Assembly (NCBI GenBank): GCA_018241445.1
Contig: JAFEDT010000011.1
Location: 124,001 to 188,000 of the forward strand
Reading direction: 5' to 3'
DNA: 64,000 nt
Origin: Pseudomonadota bacterium
GTDB taxonomy: Bacteria > Pseudomonadota > Gammaproteobacteria > Steroidobacterales > Steroidobacteraceae
Under the pieces are notes generated by a model. It did not search any database. It was not told the DNA's origin and worked only from the letters and a program-made list of their open reading frames with translations. Of the stretch, positions 25,816-34,933 are shown one piece after another. Every line of letters begins with the position of its first letter. The first letter of the stretch is position 1. The position numbers and the translations under genes were made by a program.

Positions 25816-27258
25816 ATGCATTCGAAGCAGTTCTACATCAAAGGCAACTGGCGCGAACGGTCATCATTGCCCGAGCGCGTGATCCTCAATCCCGCAACCG
25901 AAGAGCAGATCACATCCATTGCGCTCGGCAGCACAGCGGACATCAACGAGGCCGTGGTGGCGGCGCGCGCCGCGTTCCCGGCCTGGGCCGCCCGGCCGCT
26001 GGCGGAACGCCTCGACTACCTCCGTCGGCTCGCCGCGATCTACGAGCGACGCAGCGCCGAGATGGCCGTCGCGATCTCGGCCGAGATGGGCGCGCCCGTG
26101 ACGCTCGCGAAGACCGCGCAGGCGCCCTCGGGGTTGAGCCACCTCAAGCAATTTCTCTCGGAGGCACCGCGGCTTGAGCTCGAGCAGGCGTATCGCCCCG
26201 ACCAGCCCACCGACCGGATCGTGCGCGAGCCTATCGGTGTCTGCGGACTTATCACGCCCTGGAATTGGCCGATGAATCAGGTCTGCCTCAAGGTACCCGC
26301 TGCACTCCTGGTCGGTTGCACCGTCGTCCTGAAACCGTCGGAAGACGCGCCACTCTCCTCCTTGCTGTTTGCCGAGTTCGTCGCAGAAGCCGGATTTCCA
26401 CCCGGAGTCTTCAACCTGGTGAACGGCGAGGGAGCCGTCGCGGGGGCGGCGCTCTGCGCGCATCCGGACGTTGACATGATCTCGTTCACGGGATCTAGCC
26501 GTGCCGGCGCTGCAATCAGTGCAGCAGCCGCACCGACGTTCAAGCGCGTCGCGCTCGAACTCGGGGGCAAGAGTCCCAACCTGATTTTTGCTGACACCGA
26601 CGTCGAAGCCGCCGCGAAACGCGGCGCGCGCAGCGTCTTCACCAATACCGGTCAATCTTGTGATGCCCCCACGCGCATGCTTGTCGAGCGCTCGGTCTAT
26701 GCGCGGGCGGTCGCGGCGGCGGCCGAACAGGCGCGCGAGACCGTGGTGGGTGACCCGTCGGTCGAAGGGGCGCACATCGGGCCGGTGTCCTCCCGACGCC
26801 AGTACGAGACGGTTCAGCGTTATCTCGACGCGGGGACGCGCGAAGGGGCCCGTCTCGTCGCCGGCGGCCCGGGTCGCGCGCCCGGGCGGGAGCGTGGCTG
26901 GTTTGTGGCACCGACCGTGTTCGCCGACGTGCGTCCTGAGATGCAAGTCTACCGCGAGGAGATCTTCGGTCCCGTTCTCACGATCACTCCGTTCGAAAGC
27001 GAAGCGGAGGCGATCCGGCTCGCGAACGACACGGTCTACGGTCTTGCCGCGTACGTCCAAAGCGGGGACGCAGAGCGCTGCCGCCGCGTCGCCCTTCAGT
27101 TGCGCGCCGGGGTTGTTCGCCTCAACGGCGCATCACGGGGACCGGGGTGCCCCTTCGGCGGCTATAAGCATTCGGGCCTCGGACGCGAGGGGGGACGCTT
27201 CGGCCTCGAGGAGTTTCTGGAAATCAAAGCGGTGTCGGGCTGGCCGGTCGCCAGCTGA
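25816..27258 (+). CDS. NAD(P)-dependent aldehyde dehydrogenase
   Basis: Oxidises an aldehyde, presumably one released by the aminotransferases, to an acid. The 480-aa protein has PWNWPMNQ (cofactor region), KPSEDAPLSS, FTGSSRAG, the general-base Glu near residue 248 in LELGGKSPN, and the nucleophile C282 in GQSCDAPTR. EIFGPVL and PFGGYKHSGLGREGG are conserved too. All catalytic residues are present. It follows surE by 25 bases and precedes a TonB receptor by 33 bases. Confidence 0.92.
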   Translation: MHSKQFYIKGNWRERSSLPERVILNPATEEQITSIALGSTADINEAVVAARAAFPAWAARPLAERLDYLRRLAAIYERRSAEMAVAISAEMGAPVTLAKTAQAPSGLSHLKQFLSEAPRLELEQAYRPDQPTDRIVREPIGVCGLITPWNWPMNQVCLKVPAALLVGCTVVLKPSEDAPLSSLLFAEFVAEAGFPPGVFNLVNGEGAVAGAALCAHPDVDMISFTGSSRAGAAISAAAAPTFKRVALELGGKSPNLIFADTDVEAAAKRGARSVFTNTGQSCDAPTRMLVERSVYARAVAAAAEQARETVVGDPSVEGAHIGPVSSRRQYETVQRYLDAGTREGARLVAGGPGRAPGRERGWFVAPTVFADVRPEMQVYREEIFGPVLTITPFESEAEAIRLANDTVYGLAAYVQSGDAERCRRVALQLRAGVVRLNGASRGPGCPFGGYKHSGLGREGGRFGLEEFLEIKAVSGWPVAS

Positions 27259-27291
27259 CCACTCGATATTCGAATTACGCAGGGGGAATTT

Positions 27292-29673
27292 ATGATTCAG
27301 ATCCGCTCTCACATCCGTCTTCTGCTCGGTATCGCGCTCTGCGGCAGCTCCTTCGGTATCCCGGCACTCGCGTCGGCCGCGGCCGCGGGGGCTGCGACTG
27401 CCGAGGGCGAGCTGACCGAGGTCGTCGTCACGGCCGAGAAGCGCGAGTCGACCGTCCAGAAAACACCCATCAGCATGACCGCGATCAGCGGCGAGGCGCT
27501 CGCCGCCCAAGGGGCAGTGAGCCTCCTCGACGTCGCGCAGGAGACGCCGGGTGTCTCCTTCCGCACCTCCGGTCCGGGACAGACCGAGTTTGAAGTGCGC
27601 GGCCTCTCCTCCTCGGGCGGTGCGACGGCCACGGTGGGTTACTACCTCGATGACATTCCGATCTCGCCCCCGGCACTCGGGGACATCGGAAAAGTCGTCA
27701 TCGACCCAAATCTCTACGACCTTAATCGCGTCGAGGTGCTTCGAGGGCCCCAGGGCACGCTGTACGGCGCAGGTTCCATGGGCGGAACGATCAAGCTCAT
27801 CACCAATCCGGCCAAGCTCAACGTCTGGGAGAGCGCTGCCGATGCCTCCCTCTCCTCGACTACGCGCAACGGCGGAACCAATTGGGGCGTCAATGCGATG
27901 CTGAATGCGCCGCTCGCGACCGGCCGGGCGTCGTTTCGTCTGACCGTCTCCAGCGCCTATACGGACGGCTGGATTGATCGAATCGTCGTCAACCCCTTTC
28001 CGTTCCCCACGAACAACGGCTGCACGCCGACGACGTTCCAGGGCTGCGCGCGCGGCAACGTGGCCGCAGGTCCGTTCAACAAGATCATACCGCGCACCAA
28101 CCACTCGCAGATGGACTCGGCGCGTCTCAACCTCCTGCTGCGCCCGACCGATGAGCTCAAGATCACCCTAATGTCCATGTACGAGCGAACGCAGACCGGT
28201 GGCTATAGCACCTTCGATGTGCCGCCGGGCCCGAGCGGGATCCTCGCGCACTACCAGCCATTCGATACCCGCGAGCCCACGAGCGACTACGTCCGGCTGT
28301 CGAATCTAAACATCACGTATGATTTCTCGAACTCGCAGCTGACCTCTTCGACGAGCTACTGGAATCGCTCGCTGCAGCAATTCCAGGAGCTCTCCGAGGG
28401 GTTCCAAAATCTCTATTTTTCGCCCGCCTTCTATCCGAACGAAGGCACCCTCGAGACCGACGACATCGAGCAGTTCAGCGAAGAGCTGCGGCTCGCCTCG
28501 GGGGGCAGGGGGCCGTTCCAGTGGCTGGTTGGAGGCTTCTACAGCTCGCTGCGCACAGCGTGGGATCAATCCTCGATCGATCCGGTGCTCACCGACTACG
28601 TCTACAGCACCGGGTTGTACGCGCCGGTGACGTCCGCCGATAACCCGAACGGCTACATCTACGTCGGGCACATCCCCTACAACATGAAGCAGTACGCGGC
28701 ATTCAGCGAGCTGTCCTACCAGTTCACACCGGCGTGGAAGGCCTCAGTCGGGGCGCGCTACTACAAGTACGACACGGAGGTCCACGCATCGCAGGCGGGA
28801 ATATTCACGCAGTCGGTGAGTGCAGTACCCACGATCGTCAGGTCCTCGACCAGCGCCAACGGATTCAATCCGAAGGTCAACCTCGCGTATACGCCGTCGG
28901 ACGATCTCACGGTCTATGGCACGATCGCCAAGGGCTTTCGTCCAGGCGGCGTCAACCTGCCCCTCCCGGCGGCGGGGCCGAATTCCTGCACCGCCGCACT
29001 CGCGGCGATCGGCGCGAACTCCCAGACCATCAGTTACGGAGCCGATTCCGTGTGGAGCTACGAGCTGGGCGAGAAGGCGCGACTCGCCAATGGCAGGGTG
29101 ACCCTGAATTCCGCGCTCTACTACATCCGTTGGAATGACATTCAGCAGCTCGTGCCGCTCGCCTGCGGCTACTTCTTTACTGTTAATGCCGGCCAGGCGC
29201 GCTCGTACGGTTCGGAAGTCGAACTGTCGGCCAATCTTACCCGGGACTGGTCGATATCCCTGAGCGGCGGCTATACCAACGCTGAAATCAACAGCCCTAA
29301 CCCGACGCTCGGCATTGCGCCCGGCACGCCCGTGCTCAACATTCCGAAATATACCGCCAGCGGCTCAATCAACTATGGCCATCAGCTCGGTGCGAATCTC
29401 AAGCTCACGGCGCGGGTTGCGGCGACTTACATGGGTGCGCTCACGGACGAGTCCTTCACCTACGTGAACCTCCCGGGCTATACGCTCGTCGACGCCCGCA
29501 TCGGCCTCGTCGCGGACCACTGGACGGCATACCTGAGCGCCACCAATCTCACCAACAAGATTGCCGAGCTTACGGCGAACAACATGTCCCTCACCTTCAA
29601 CCAGCCGGATCTGACGCGCGTCTCGACCAACCAGCCCCGAACGATCGGGGTCAATGTGGGCGTCAGGTTTTGA
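27292..29673 (+). CDS. TonB-dependent outer-membrane receptor
   Basis: A 793-aa receptor with a signal peptide (LLLGIALCGSSFGIPALASA), TonB-box-like LTEVVVTAEKR, plug (KTPISMTAISGEAL, LNRVEVLRGPQGTLYGAGSMGGTI) and barrel ending NVGVRF. It is preceded by AGGGGGAATTT as ribosome site. It belongs to the same catabolic receptor class as the one at 8.1 kb, but the barrel is diverged, so it probably brings in a different or larger form of the substrate. A 14-bp inverted repeat follows directly. Confidence 0.92.
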   Translation: MIQIRSHIRLLLGIALCGSSFGIPALASAAAAGAATAEGELTEVVVTAEKRESTVQKTPISMTAISGEALAAQGAVSLLDVAQETPGVSFRTSGPGQTEFEVRGLSSSGGATATVGYYLDDIPISPPALGDIGKVVIDPNLYDLNRVEVLRGPQGTLYGAGSMGGTIKLITNPAKLNVWESAADASLSSTTRNGGTNWGVNAMLNAPLATGRASFRLTVSSAYTDGWIDRIVVNPFPFPTNNGCTPTTFQGCARGNVAAGPFNKIIPRTNHSQMDSARLNLLLRPTDELKITLMSMYERTQTGGYSTFDVPPGPSGILAHYQPFDTREPTSDYVRLSNLNITYDFSNSQLTSSTSYWNRSLQQFQELSEGFQNLYFSPAFYPNEGTLETDDIEQFSEELRLASGGRGPFQWLVGGFYSSLRTAWDQSSIDPVLTDYVYSTGLYAPVTSADNPNGYIYVGHIPYNMKQYAAFSELSYQFTPAWKASVGARYYKYDTEVHASQAGIFTQSVSAVPTIVRSSTSANGFNPKVNLAYTPSDDLTVYGTIAKGFRPGGVNLPLPAAGPNSCTAALAAIGANSQTISYGADSVWSYELGEKARLANGRVTLNSALYYIRWNDIQQLVPLACGYFFTVNAGQARSYGSEVELSANLTRDWSISLSGGYTNAEINSPNPTLGIAPGTPVLNIPKYTASGSINYGHQLGANLKLTARVAATYMGALTDESFTYVNLPGYTLVDARIGLVADHWTAYLSATNLTNKIAELTANNMSLTFNQPDLTRVSTNQPRTIGVNVGVRF

Positions 29674-29678
29674 GCTCT

Positions 29679-29735
29679 CCGGGAAATCACGATGTGCCAG
29701 CAATCCGCGCTTCAGTGGGCCTCGTGATTTCCCGG
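29679..29735. other. Long inverted repeat after the TonB receptor gene
   Basis: CCGGGAAATCACGA (29679-29692) and TCGTGATTTCCCGG (29722-29735) form a perfect 14-bp stem with a 29-base loop. There is no T-run, so a classic intrinsic terminator is unlikely; an mRNA processing or stability element, or a protein-binding site, would fit. It lies between the receptor stop and the acyl-CoA synthetase start. Confidence 0.6.
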
Positions 29736-29788
29736 GGATCCTTGTCCGGCCAGCGCCGGGTCGGCCTCAGGGCTGGCAACCTGTCGCC

Positions 29789-31429
29789 ATGGGGCTGAGA
29801 TTCTGCGAGCCGGCGGCCGCGGCGTATGCGTACCCGTTGATCCTGCGCCACGTGCTGCGCTCGGCGGTCACGCTTGCCCCGCAGCAGCAGATCGTGTACC
29901 GGGACCGTCGGTTCAGCTATTCCGAGCTGGCGGCACGGGTGGACCAGCTGGCCCTTGCACTCGCCAGGCTCGGCGTTGGTCCGGGCTCCATGGTCGCGGT
30001 GATGGACTGGGACAGTCATCGCTATCTCGAGGCGTTTCTCGCCATCCCGATGATGGGTGCGGTACTGATGACGGTGAATGTGCGTCTGTCGGCGGACCAG
30101 GTCGGTCATACGCTGCGGCACTCTGGAGCCGAGGTGCTCGTCCTTAACAGCGAGTTCGCGGCGGCCGCCGCCGCATTGCTGCCTTCGCTCTCGTCGTTGC
30201 AGCACATCATCTGGATCAGCGATGAGGGCGCAGCCCCGCCGTCCTCGCTGGCGGTTGCCGGCGAATACGAGGCGCTTCTTGCGCTCGAATCGGGGGCCTA
30301 CCCCTGGAAGGACTTCGACGAGCAGGCCCAGGCGGTCCAGTTCTATACCACGGGCACCACCGGCCTACCGAAGGCCGTGGGGTTCAGCCACCGCCAGATC
30401 CTGCTCAAGGTGCTCGTGACCTATGGCGCCTGGGCGGCCCAGGCGCCGGGCCAGAGCTTCCGCCAGGGCGATGTCTACATGCCCATCACGCCCATGTTCC
30501 ATGTCCAGGCGTGGGCATTTCCCTATGTCGCGCTGCTCCTCGGGGTGAAGCACATCTACCCGGGAAAGTACGATCCGCCGACACTGCTACGACTCGTGAA
30601 AGAGGAAGGGGTCACCTTCTCGCATTGCGTGCCGACGCTCCTCGATATCATGCTGCACGCTCCTGAGTCACGCGATGTCGATCTCGCGGGTTGGAAGGTC
30701 TGTGTCGGCGGAGCGGGACTTAGCCCCGGCCTCGCCAAAGCGGCGCTCACGCGGGGCATCGATGTTTTCGCCGGTTACGGGCTGTCCGAGACCTATGCCG
30801 GGACGCTGCTGACCGGTTTCGGCGGAGACTACGGACTGCTCCCTGAAGACGCGCAGCTCGATCTGCGCTGCAAGGCGGGCAGGGCACTCCCGCTTGTCGA
30901 GGTGCGCGTGGTCGATGAGCGCATGCGTGACGTCCCCCACGACGGTCGTTCGGCCGGGGAGCTGGTGGTTCGGACCCCATGGGCGCTCCAAGGCTATCTC
31001 GGGATGCCTGACGATTCGAAGCAGCTTTGGCGCGATGGGTATCTGCACACTCAGGATCTCGCGACCATCGATCCGGGAGGCTACGTCACCATCGTCGACC
31101 GTCTGAAGGACGTCATCAAGTCGGGTGGCGAATGGATCTCCTCCCTCGAGCTCGAGAGCCTGCTGAGCCGGCATCCCGAGGTCGCCGAAGCCGCGGTCAT
31201 CGCCGTCGCGGACGAGCGTTGGGGCGAGCGACCAGTAGCGCTCGTCGTCGCACGCCTCCCGTCTTCTGCGGATCTTCCGGACCGCCTGCGGACCTACTTG
31301 AGCGCCCTCGCCGATGAGGGGCATATTTCGCGTTATGCCATTCCGGCCCGCATCGACCTCGTCACCACGCTCCCGAAGACGAGCGTTGGCAAGCTCGACA
31401 AAAAAGCCCTGCGGGCCTTGCACAGCTAG
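29789..31429 (+). CDS. Acyl-CoA synthetase (AMP-binding, medium/long-chain type)
   Basis: Makes an acyl-CoA from the acid produced upstream. The 546-aa protein has YTTGTTGLPKA (from about residue 186), FHVQAWAFPY, GYGLSETYAG and YLHTQDLATID. The hinge DRLKDVIKSGGEWIS and the C-terminal catalytic Lys in PKTSVGKLDKKAL complete a full two-domain enzyme. ATG 29789 was chosen because it starts where homologues start; the frame is open upstream to 29654 through the hairpin. It probably begins the beta-oxidation-like section of the cluster. Confidence 0.9.
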   Translation: MGLRFCEPAAAAYAYPLILRHVLRSAVTLAPQQQIVYRDRRFSYSELAARVDQLALALARLGVGPGSMVAVMDWDSHRYLEAFLAIPMMGAVLMTVNVRLSADQVGHTLRHSGAEVLVLNSEFAAAAAALLPSLSSLQHIIWISDEGAAPPSSLAVAGEYEALLALESGAYPWKDFDEQAQAVQFYTTGTTGLPKAVGFSHRQILLKVLVTYGAWAAQAPGQSFRQGDVYMPITPMFHVQAWAFPYVALLLGVKHIYPGKYDPPTLLRLVKEEGVTFSHCVPTLLDIMLHAPESRDVDLAGWKVCVGGAGLSPGLAKAALTRGIDVFAGYGLSETYAGTLLTGFGGDYGLLPEDAQLDLRCKAGRALPLVEVRVVDERMRDVPHDGRSAGELVVRTPWALQGYLGMPDDSKQLWRDGYLHTQDLATIDPGGYVTIVDRLKDVIKSGGEWISSLELESLLSRHPEVAEAAVIAVADERWGERPVALVVARLPSSADLPDRLRTYLSALADEGHISRYAIPARIDLVTTLPKTSVGKLDKKALRALHS

Positions 31430-31458
31430 CGGCACGGCCACACGAGAAGAGGTCATCG

Positions 31459-32232
31459 ATGACAAGTCGAACTCCTGAACGGGTTATCGTGACGGGGGCC
31501 ACGTCCGGCATCGGCCATGCGATCGCCGTACACCTCGCCGCACGCGCCACGGTGATCGGGGTCATGGGCCGGCGCCGCCAGGCGGCAGAAGCGGTAGCGG
31601 AAGAGGTGCAGGCCGCGGGCGCTACGCCGCAAGTGTTGCTTGCAGATGTGGCGAGCGCCCAGGAAGTCGAGGCGGCAGTTGCGCGCTTTGTCGCCGATCA
31701 CGGCGGCATCGACACGGTCGTCTCTTGCGCCGGCATCGCCTACGCGCAACCGGTGGCCGAGGTGTCGATCGAAGATTGGTGGCACTTGATCTCGACCAAT
31801 CTCAGCGGGACCTTCTACCTCGCGAAGTTTACGCTGCCCGCGCTTCTTCGCTCGCAAGGCACGTTCACCGCGATCAGCTCGGATGCGGGCACTCAGGGGG
31901 CCGTGGGCTACGGGCCCTACTGCGCCTCGAAGCACGGCGTCAACGGTTTGATCAAGTGCATGGCGCTCGAGTACGGCCCCCGCGGCGTGCGGTGCAACGC
32001 GGTCTGTCCCGGTTATGTTGAGACGCCGATGGCCGACCGGCTCTTCACCGGAATGTCCGCCGCCGAACTCGATTATTACCGCCGCAGCGTGCCGCTCGGG
32101 CGATTTGCGCGGGCCGAGGAGGTTGCCGCCGTTGTGGCCCACCTGACGTCCCGGGAGGCGGCATACACGAACGGCATGCTGTACGCGCTCGATGGTGGGT
32201 CGACCGCCGGGTATTTCTCGAGTGTACCCTGA
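31459..32232 (+). CDS. Short-chain dehydrogenase/reductase
   Basis: A 257-aa classical SDR with VTGATSGIGHA, ADVASAQEVEAAV, VSCAGIAYAQPV, catalytic Ser in FTAISSDAG, YCASKHG (Tyr/Lys) and CPGYVETPMADR. Its cofactor loop GRRRQAA suggests NADP(H). It lies 29 bases after the acyl-CoA synthetase. The likely role is oxidation or reduction of a hydroxy/keto intermediate; the substrate is unknown. It ends convergently with the cupin gene. Confidence 0.85.
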   Translation: MTSRTPERVIVTGATSGIGHAIAVHLAARATVIGVMGRRRQAAEAVAEEVQAAGATPQVLLADVASAQEVEAAVARFVADHGGIDTVVSCAGIAYAQPVAEVSIEDWWHLISTNLSGTFYLAKFTLPALLRSQGTFTAISSDAGTQGAVGYGPYCASKHGVNGLIKCMALEYGPRGVRCNAVCPGYVETPMADRLFTGMSAAELDYYRRSVPLGRFARAEEVAAVVAHLTSREAAYTNGMLYALDGGSTAGYFSSVP

Positions 32233-32256
32233 GCGGGGCGCATGCGAACCTCTTGT

Positions 32257-32628
32257 TCAGGCGGGGCTCGCGGCAGCACTGTGGCGAGCGCGCCAGTCGA
32301 CCGGGTAGAGCACGTAGGCTACCTTTGCATCGAGGCCCTCATAGGCGAGAGTGGTGCCGCGCGGTACCCAGAGCACGTCCCCCGGAATTGCCTCAAACAC
32401 AGTGGCGCGCCTTCGCAGGCGAAACGTCCCTGACACCACGATCAGCACCTCGTCGTACAGCACGGTCCACGCAATCGAATCTCCCTCGCCGACGGCAAGA
32501 TACCCGACGCCCATGGAACTGCTGTCCGCCGTGCCGATGAGGCGGCCAAGGGCGCTCCGCGACGCGCCTTCCCCCCACGCAGTAAAGCTCGTCTTTGTGA
32601 CGGAGAAGTGTCGTATTCCCGCGGCCAT
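32257..32628 (-). CDS. EutQ-like cupin protein
   Basis: A 123-aa single-domain cupin. The sequence WTVLYDEVLIVVSGTFRLRRR, then AIPGDVLWVPRGTTLAYEG and VLYPVDW, resembles the cupin domain of EutQ (ethanolamine utilization). EutQ contributes acetate-kinase-like activity and compartment assembly in enteric bacteria, but there is no microcompartment locus here. The only gene of the catabolic section on the minus strand between 20 and 38 kb. Its use in amine metabolism is suggested by family and context, not shown. Confidence 0.75.
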   Translation of the reverse strand: MAAGIRHFSVTKTSFTAWGEGASRSALGRLIGTADSSSMGVGYLAVGEGDSIAWTVLYDEVLIVVSGTFRLRRRATVFEAIPGDVLWVPRGTTLAYEGLDAKVAYVLYPVDWRARHSAAASPA

Positions 32629-32817
32629 AAACTTGGACTCTCGAGCCGATCCAGTATGCGCAGTGTAGGGCGTCGCGAGTCCTGATCTTGGAGGTGCGCC
32701 GCGGCCAGTTTCGTATTGCCTGCGGCCATCCGTTCACGGCCACGTCTCGAACGGGTTCCCGCCCCCGAGGAGAGTCTTGATAATACGGGCTCTAACGAAG
32801 CAACGGATACCGTGCGC

Positions 32818-33702
32818 ATGCCGATCGATCTCACCGGGCGAGTCGCCGTCGTAACCGGCGCAGGTAATGGACTCGGGCGCGCTCATGCCATCGCGCTTGC
32901 GCGTCACGGGGCGCGCGTCGTCGTCCTCGATCTGCAGCCGGGCCAGGCCGACTCGGCAGTGGAGGAGATACGTCGGGCTGGCGGTGAGGCGCTCGCCTGC
33001 ATTGCCTCGGTCATGGACTACCCGGCAATCGAGGCGATCGCCGCGCGTGTGCTGCGGGACTGGGGACGGGTGGACATCCTGGTCAACAATGCAGGCATTC
33101 TTCGCGACAAGACGTTCGCCAAGATGTCCGTCGAGGATTTCCGCTTGGTCGTCGAGGTGCATCTGATGGGGGCGGTTCACTGTACGAAGTCGGTATGGGG
33201 GGCAATGCGGACACAGAAGTTCGGTCGCATCATCATGACCTCATCCTCCTCGGGGCTCTGGGGTAATTTCGGACAAAGCAACTACGGCGCCGCGAAGATG
33301 GCGCTCGTCGGGCTTATGCAGACCCTGGGACTTGAGGGTGAGAAGCACGGTATTCATGTCAATGCGCTCGCGCCCACCGCTGCCACGCAGATGACCCGGG
33401 GAATTCTCACCGAGCAGCAACTGCGTGAACTCGCCCCGGAGCGGGTATCGCCCGCCATTGTATTTCTCGCGAGCGATCAGGCGCCCAATCGGGCGATTGT
33501 GTGCGCAGGCGCTGGTAGCTTCTCGCGTGCGAATGTCACGATGACCGCTGGCGCGTTTCTGGGCGATGACGAGGATGCGGCCGAAAGACTCGCCGAGCAA
33601 TTCACCGCCATTTCAACCCGCGATGGCGACTTCGTCCTGCACAGTGGGCTCGAGCAGAGCACGCACGAGATTACCCGTCGCCGAGGGAGTGGATGCCGAT
33701 GA
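32818..33702 (+). CDS. SDR, (3R)-hydroxyacyl-CoA dehydrogenase/MFE-2-like
   Basis: A 294-aa SDR starting MPIDLTGRVAVVTGAGNGLGRAHA, the start seen in peroxisomal multifunctional enzyme 2-type dehydrogenases. It has VNNAGILRDKTFAKMS, catalytic Ser in IIMTSSSSG, YGAAKM, and a C-terminal extension of about 50 residues (FLGDDEDAAERLAEQF). The frame is open to 32716, but ATG 32818 fits the family start. By family it oxidises 3-hydroxyacyl-CoA. The partner hydratase domain of MFE-2 is absent here and not found nearby. Confidence 0.85.
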   Translation: MPIDLTGRVAVVTGAGNGLGRAHAIALARHGARVVVLDLQPGQADSAVEEIRRAGGEALACIASVMDYPAIEAIAARVLRDWGRVDILVNNAGILRDKTFAKMSVEDFRLVVEVHLMGAVHCTKSVWGAMRTQKFGRIIMTSSSSGLWGNFGQSNYGAAKMALVGLMQTLGLEGEKHGIHVNALAPTAATQMTRGILTEQQLRELAPERVSPAIVFLASDQAPNRAIVCAGAGSFSRANVTMTAGAFLGDDEDAAERLAEQFTAISTRDGDFVLHSGLEQSTHEITRRRGSGCR

Positions 33703-33744
33703 GCCCGATTCCGCCACCGTCGTCGGACGAGTAGGGGCAGAAGC

Positions 33745-34929
33745 GTGACCGATGCTGTCATTGTGTCGACCGCGAGGACCCCGATCGGCCGCGCCTTCCG
33801 CGGCTCACTCAACAACGTCAAGTCGCCAGCGCTCATGGGCCATGCGATCCGCCATGCGGTGGAGCGAGCGCAACTGGCGCCCGATGAAATCGACGACGTT
33901 GTGGTCGGTACCGCGCTTCCGGCAGGTACCGCCGGCATGAACCTCGGCCGCCTGGCTGCACTCGCGGCCGGCCTCGCTCCCTCGGTCGCCGGCCAGACCG
34001 TCGACCGTCAGTGTGCCTCGAGTCTCATGGCGGTGTCGATCGCCGCCAATCAGATTGTCGTCGACGGCATGGGCGCGGTCGTTGCGGGCGGGCAGGAGAA
34101 TATTTCCGCCCTCAATACGCCCTTCATCGATTGGGTTATGCGCGAGAGCGACGCCGCGCTCGTCGACCGGAGTCCAAACTCATACATGCCGATGCTCGAT
34201 ACCGCCGAGCATGTCGCACGGAAGTATGGAATCTCCCGCGAAGCCCAGGACGCCTACGCGCTGGAATCGCAGCGTCGCACGGCGGCGGCGCAGAGGGAGG
34301 GTCGCCTGGCGGCCGAGATCGTTCCGATCAACGCGGTTCGGGCACTCAAGGACAAGGATACCGGCGTCGTCAGCTACTGGGCCATCACGCTTGCCGTCGA
34401 CGAAGGCAACCGGCCCGAGACCACGCTGGCGAGCCTCGCGGCACTGCGGCCCGTGCGCGATGGCGGGGTGGTAACGGCCGGGAACGCCAGTCAGCTCTCG
34501 GATGGAGCCTCGGCGTGCGTCGTGATGAGTGAGCGCCAGGCCGCCCGCCGCCATCTCGATCCACTCGGCCGATACCTCGGCATTGCCGTCGCCGGCTGCG
34601 CCCCCGAAGAGATGGGCATCGGACCCATCGTTGCCGTGCCAAAGCTCCTTCGGCACCATGGACTCTCCATCGCCGACATCGGTCTCTGGGAGCTGAACGA
34701 AGCCTTTGCCGTGCAGGCACTGTACTGCCGCGATCGATTGGGGATAGATCCGGGGATCTACAACGTCGATGGGGGCGGCATCTCGATCGGTCACCCGTAC
34801 GGCATGAGCGGTGCACGCCTGGTCGGCCACGCATTGCTCGAAGGGCGGCGGCGCGGAGCTCGCCACGTCGTCGTTACCATGTGCGTGGGTGGCGGCATGG
34901 GCGTGGCAGGGCTCTTCGAGGTCTTCTAG
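33745..34929 (+). CDS. Thiolase (acetyl-CoA C-acyltransferase)
   Basis: Splits a 3-ketoacyl-CoA with CoA to acetyl-CoA and a shorter acyl-CoA. The 394-aa protein has the nucleophile C90 in [10 protein letters not shown]350 in [14 protein letters not shown] and C380 in [21 protein letters not shown] is also conserved. All catalytic residues are present. It follows the hydroxyacyl-CoA dehydrogenase-like SDR by 42 bases and precedes the acyl-CoA dehydrogenase by 4, which supports a beta-oxidation module. Confidence 0.92.
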   Translation: MTDAVIVSTARTPIGRAFRGSLNNVKSPALMGHAIRHAVERAQLAPDEIDDVVVGTALPAGTAGMNLGRLAALAAGLAPSVAGQTVDRQCASSLMAVSIAANQIVVDGMGAVVAGGQENISALNTPFIDWVMRESDAALVDRSPNSYMPMLDTAEHVARKYGISREAQDAYALESQRRTAAAQREGRLAAEIVPINAVRALKDKDTGVVSYWAITLAVDEGNRPETTLASLAALRPVRDGGVVTAGNASQLSDGASACVVMSERQAARRHLDPLGRYLGIAVAGCAPEEMGIGPIVAVPKLLRHHGLSIADIGLWELNEAFAVQALYCRDRLGIDPGIYNVDGGGISIGHPYGMSGARLVGHALLEGRRRGARHVVVTMCVGGGMGVAGLFEVF

Positions 34930-34933
34930 CGCC

